Assembly: GCF_029688925.1 (NCBI RefSeq)
Contig: NZ_JARUKY010000022.1
Location: 1 to 64,000, forward strand
Length of the DNA: 64,000 nucleotides
Reading direction: 5' to 3'
Source of the DNA: Evansella sp. AB-P1
Lineage (GTDB): Bacteria; Bacillota; Bacilli; Bacillales; Salisediminibacteriaceae
Below the pieces are notes generated by a model. The model ran no database searches. It saw nothing but the letters and a program-made list of their open reading frames with translations, and was not told where the DNA came from. Shown in pieces: positions 62,469-64,000 of the stretch; within the stretch, counting starts at the first letter, position 1; every line of letters starts with the position of its first letter. The position numbers and the translations under genes were made by a program.

Positions 62469-62883
62469 TAGGAAGACAAAACTACTCGCATCTTACGTAA
62501 ATTAACTTTCAACAATAATCAACAATATTCTCTAATCAAGGAATAAAAAATATAACTTTTAATAAATTTTTAATAAATTGCTTAAAGTTTTATTAAATCT
62601 TTTGTTTACAATTGATTGTAACATCGGGATTCTAAACCCATGTTTCTTATGTTCTATCTTGCAATTCATTATATTATTAGCTCTGTTAAAAGATAGTGTT
62701 GAATTTTAATCACTAATGAATGAATCGTTGTATGCACAGCCATGGATTGCACCATTGCTCTCAGTACGTGGCCGGACATTAAGTGAAATTGGAGTGTTAA
62801 AAATGCGAAATTAGCAACACCGTTTAGCAGAACCATCTTTTTAAGGCAAGTAGAAGATAAAAATTATTATTGGTGGGAGAAAA
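62464..62883 (+). other. Long leader of the second acyltransferase gene
   Basis: About 420 bases without a gene. The first part is very A+T-rich; from about 62725 it becomes richer in G+C (TGCACAGCCATGGATTGCACC, GTGGCCGGAC) and contains a hairpin GTGTT (62794-62798) and AACAC (62816-62820). The change in composition suggests a structured transcript leader, but it matches no riboswitch that I know. Confidence 0.35.
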
Positions 62884-64000
62884 ATGAAACAATCAAGTAT
62901 GATAAATGAATTGTTTGTTTTAAGAAGTATTGCATGTTTATGTGTAGTTATGGTACACGCAATTGCAATCGGATTAAATTCAATTCCAAGTAGTAATATA
63001 ACAAATTTAAATTATTTTCTTTTTGATTCACTAAATATGCTTCTATATTTTGGAACACCTGTCTTTATTTTTATTTCACAATTTTTAATTTCTTATTCTT
63101 ATAAAAACAAGGATTTACCTGACTACTTTATTAATAAAAGAATAAAATTGTTATTTTTACCATTTTTATTTATGGCATTCTTTTATTCGATACCGTATAT
63201 GAGTTCATTGGAAGGATGGAGCTTTAAACTATTTATGAATGTAATAATTGGAGATTATCACGGTTATTTTATATTGATCATTTTTCAATTTATTATTTTG
63301 CATAAGCTATTCCATCGGCAACTCAAGGTATTTAATCCAAAGATAGTCATTCCGGTCTCTCTCTTTATTAATATCACATATTTATGGATTTTTAATTATA
63401 CGACCGCTCCAAATTTTCAATATGCTGCATATATTTGGGATAGATTTTATTGGGTACCATTTTTAGGCTGGATATTTTATTTTACACTTGGGTTCTATTG
63501 TGGTCATTATTACAAAGAGTTTCTTGCTCTATTAAAAAAATACAAAAAATTAATATTAATTGCACCGATATTCTCAAGCATTATGTTGCTTGCTTTATAT
63601 CATTTTGATTTGTTAGCTATTCACAGTTCAAAAAGGATTGATATTCTATTTCATACAACTTCGTTGATATTTTTCCTTTATTATGTAGCAACGAAGCTTA
63701 AACAAATCCCTGAATTACTCATAACAATTAGCCAATATTCATTTGGAATTTATCTGCTCCATTACTTTTATCAATCAGTCATTGATTATTTATATCAAAT
63801 GAATCCTGTACCACTAGGCTCTATGTATATATTACTACTGTTTACACTAAGTATTACCTTTTCAATTGGTACTGTATATTATGTGAACAAATGGAAGTAC
63901 GGACAATACATTGTTGGAAAAATCGGTATTGGTTATAAAGAAAATCCATTGCCTAAACAAAGCTACAAAACACATGGTTCAGGAAATAAACGACTTACTT
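62884..64000 (+). CDS. Acyltransferase 3 family membrane protein, paralogue (runs off the window)
   Basis: An open frame of 372 codons from ATG 62884 (GGTGGGAG 4-5 bases upstream) to the window end without a stop. It has the R-x10-H signature in LRSIACLCVVMVHA and about ten hydrophobic segments. It is clearly paralogous to the gene at 3358: both share GYFILIIFQF, WVPFLGW, GFYCG and SSKR.DI, and both end in a QY(L/I)(I/V)GK segment, so only the C-terminal tail is probably missing. Surface polymer O-acylation is the likely role. Confidence 0.88.
   Translation, partial: MKQSSMINELFVLRSIACLCVVMVHAIAIGLNSIPSSNITNLNYFLFDSLNMLLYFGTPVFIFISQFLISYSYKNKDLPDYFINKRIKLLFLPFLFMAFFYSIPYMSSLEGWSFKLFMNVIIGDYHGYFILIIFQFIILHKLFHRQLKVFNPKIVIPVSLFINITYLWIFNYTTAPNFQYAAYIWDRFYWVPFLGWIFYFTLGFYCGHYYKEFLALLKKYKKLILIAPIFSSIMLLALYHFDLLAIHSSKRIDILFHTTSLIFFLYYVATKLKQIPELLITISQYSFGIYLLHYFYQSVIDYLYQMNPVPLGSMYILLLFTLSITFSIGTVYYVNKWKYGQYIVGKIGIGYKENPLPKQSYKTHGSGNKRLT

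Noticed and set aside
62690-62883. A cyclic-di-GMP or cyclic-di-AMP riboswitch upstream of the second acyltransferase
   Set aside because: I could not align the conserved cores of either class to the sequence.

Overview
The window is a 64 kb stretch of low-GC Firmicute chromosome, most likely from a Bacillaceae member (Bacillus in the broad sense). The evidence is gene content and signals together: strong AAGGAGG-type ribosome binding sites with frequent GTG and TTG starts, a double-headed dynamin of the DynA type, CvfB, YczE, DUF2187 and DUF456 proteins, a proline T-box in front of proBA, Fnr, TnrA/GlnR and CodY-like boxes, and Bacillus-type intrinsic terminators. I see no rRNA, no functional tRNA, no CRISPR array, no transposase and no prophage. 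It is mostly ordinary chromosome, punctuated by intergenic repeat elements.

Layout. 0.2-4.4 kb: short-chain dehydrogenase, oligoendopeptidase F and a membrane acyltransferase. 4.5-5.9 kb: an M23 peptidase plus bactofilin pair. 6.2-9.9 kb: YczE-like protein, a PAS-GGDEF-EAL protein and a DUF456 protein. 10.5-17 kb: CvfB, MOSC protein, serine hydrolase, DUF2187 protein and a SUV3-like RNA helicase. 17.4-21.2 kb: ilvA, then a radical SAM/SPASM gene with an upstream Fnr box and a DUF2249 gene. 21.5-28.5 kb: heterodimeric ABC exporter, AraC regulator, DEDD exonuclease, YfkO-type nitroreductase and a small glycine/asparagine-rich protein. 28.6-34.4 kb: dynamin, MFS transporter and a GNAT acetyltransferase with an unusual structured leader. 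34.5-40.7 kb: three-subunit molybdenum hydroxylase, amino acid permease, LysE exporter and a small protein. 40.8-48 kb: a broken sporulation-type histidine kinase, topB, a YwaF-like protein and a MoxR-DUF58-DUF4129 operon. 48.8-54.2 kb: a GlnR-like regulator, then exonuclease, GlnD-like nucleotidyltransferase and ammonium transporter, an AlaX-type editing protein and a small membrane protein. 54.3-60 kb: ilvE, adenine deaminase and T-box-controlled proBA. 60.2-64 kb: a two-component system and a second acyltransferase that runs off the window end.

How the genes work together. Amino acid and nitrogen metabolism recur (ilvA, ilvE, proBA, amt, adenine deaminase, molybdenum hydroxylase, permeases). 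The amt promoter carries both a perfect TnrA/GlnR box and a CodY-like box, and the amt operon continues into a GlnD-like nucleotidyltransferase and a DEDDh exonuclease, without a visible PII protein. Envelope functions also recur (M23/bactofilin, dynamin, two acyltransferases, MoxR cluster).

The most unusual material is non-coding. (1) A 68-nt stretch at 33740-33807 can fold as a degenerate tRNA cloverleaf. It overlaps a long competing hairpin and precedes a ribosome-binding-site hairpin, all just upstream of a GNAT acetyltransferase gene. (2) Two dispersed intergenic repeat families, here called A and B, contain stems whose two arms change together between copies. In family B the hairpin arms are almost unrelated between copies yet still complementary. 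Family A stems sit inside some family B elements. These are reported as observations; function is not established.
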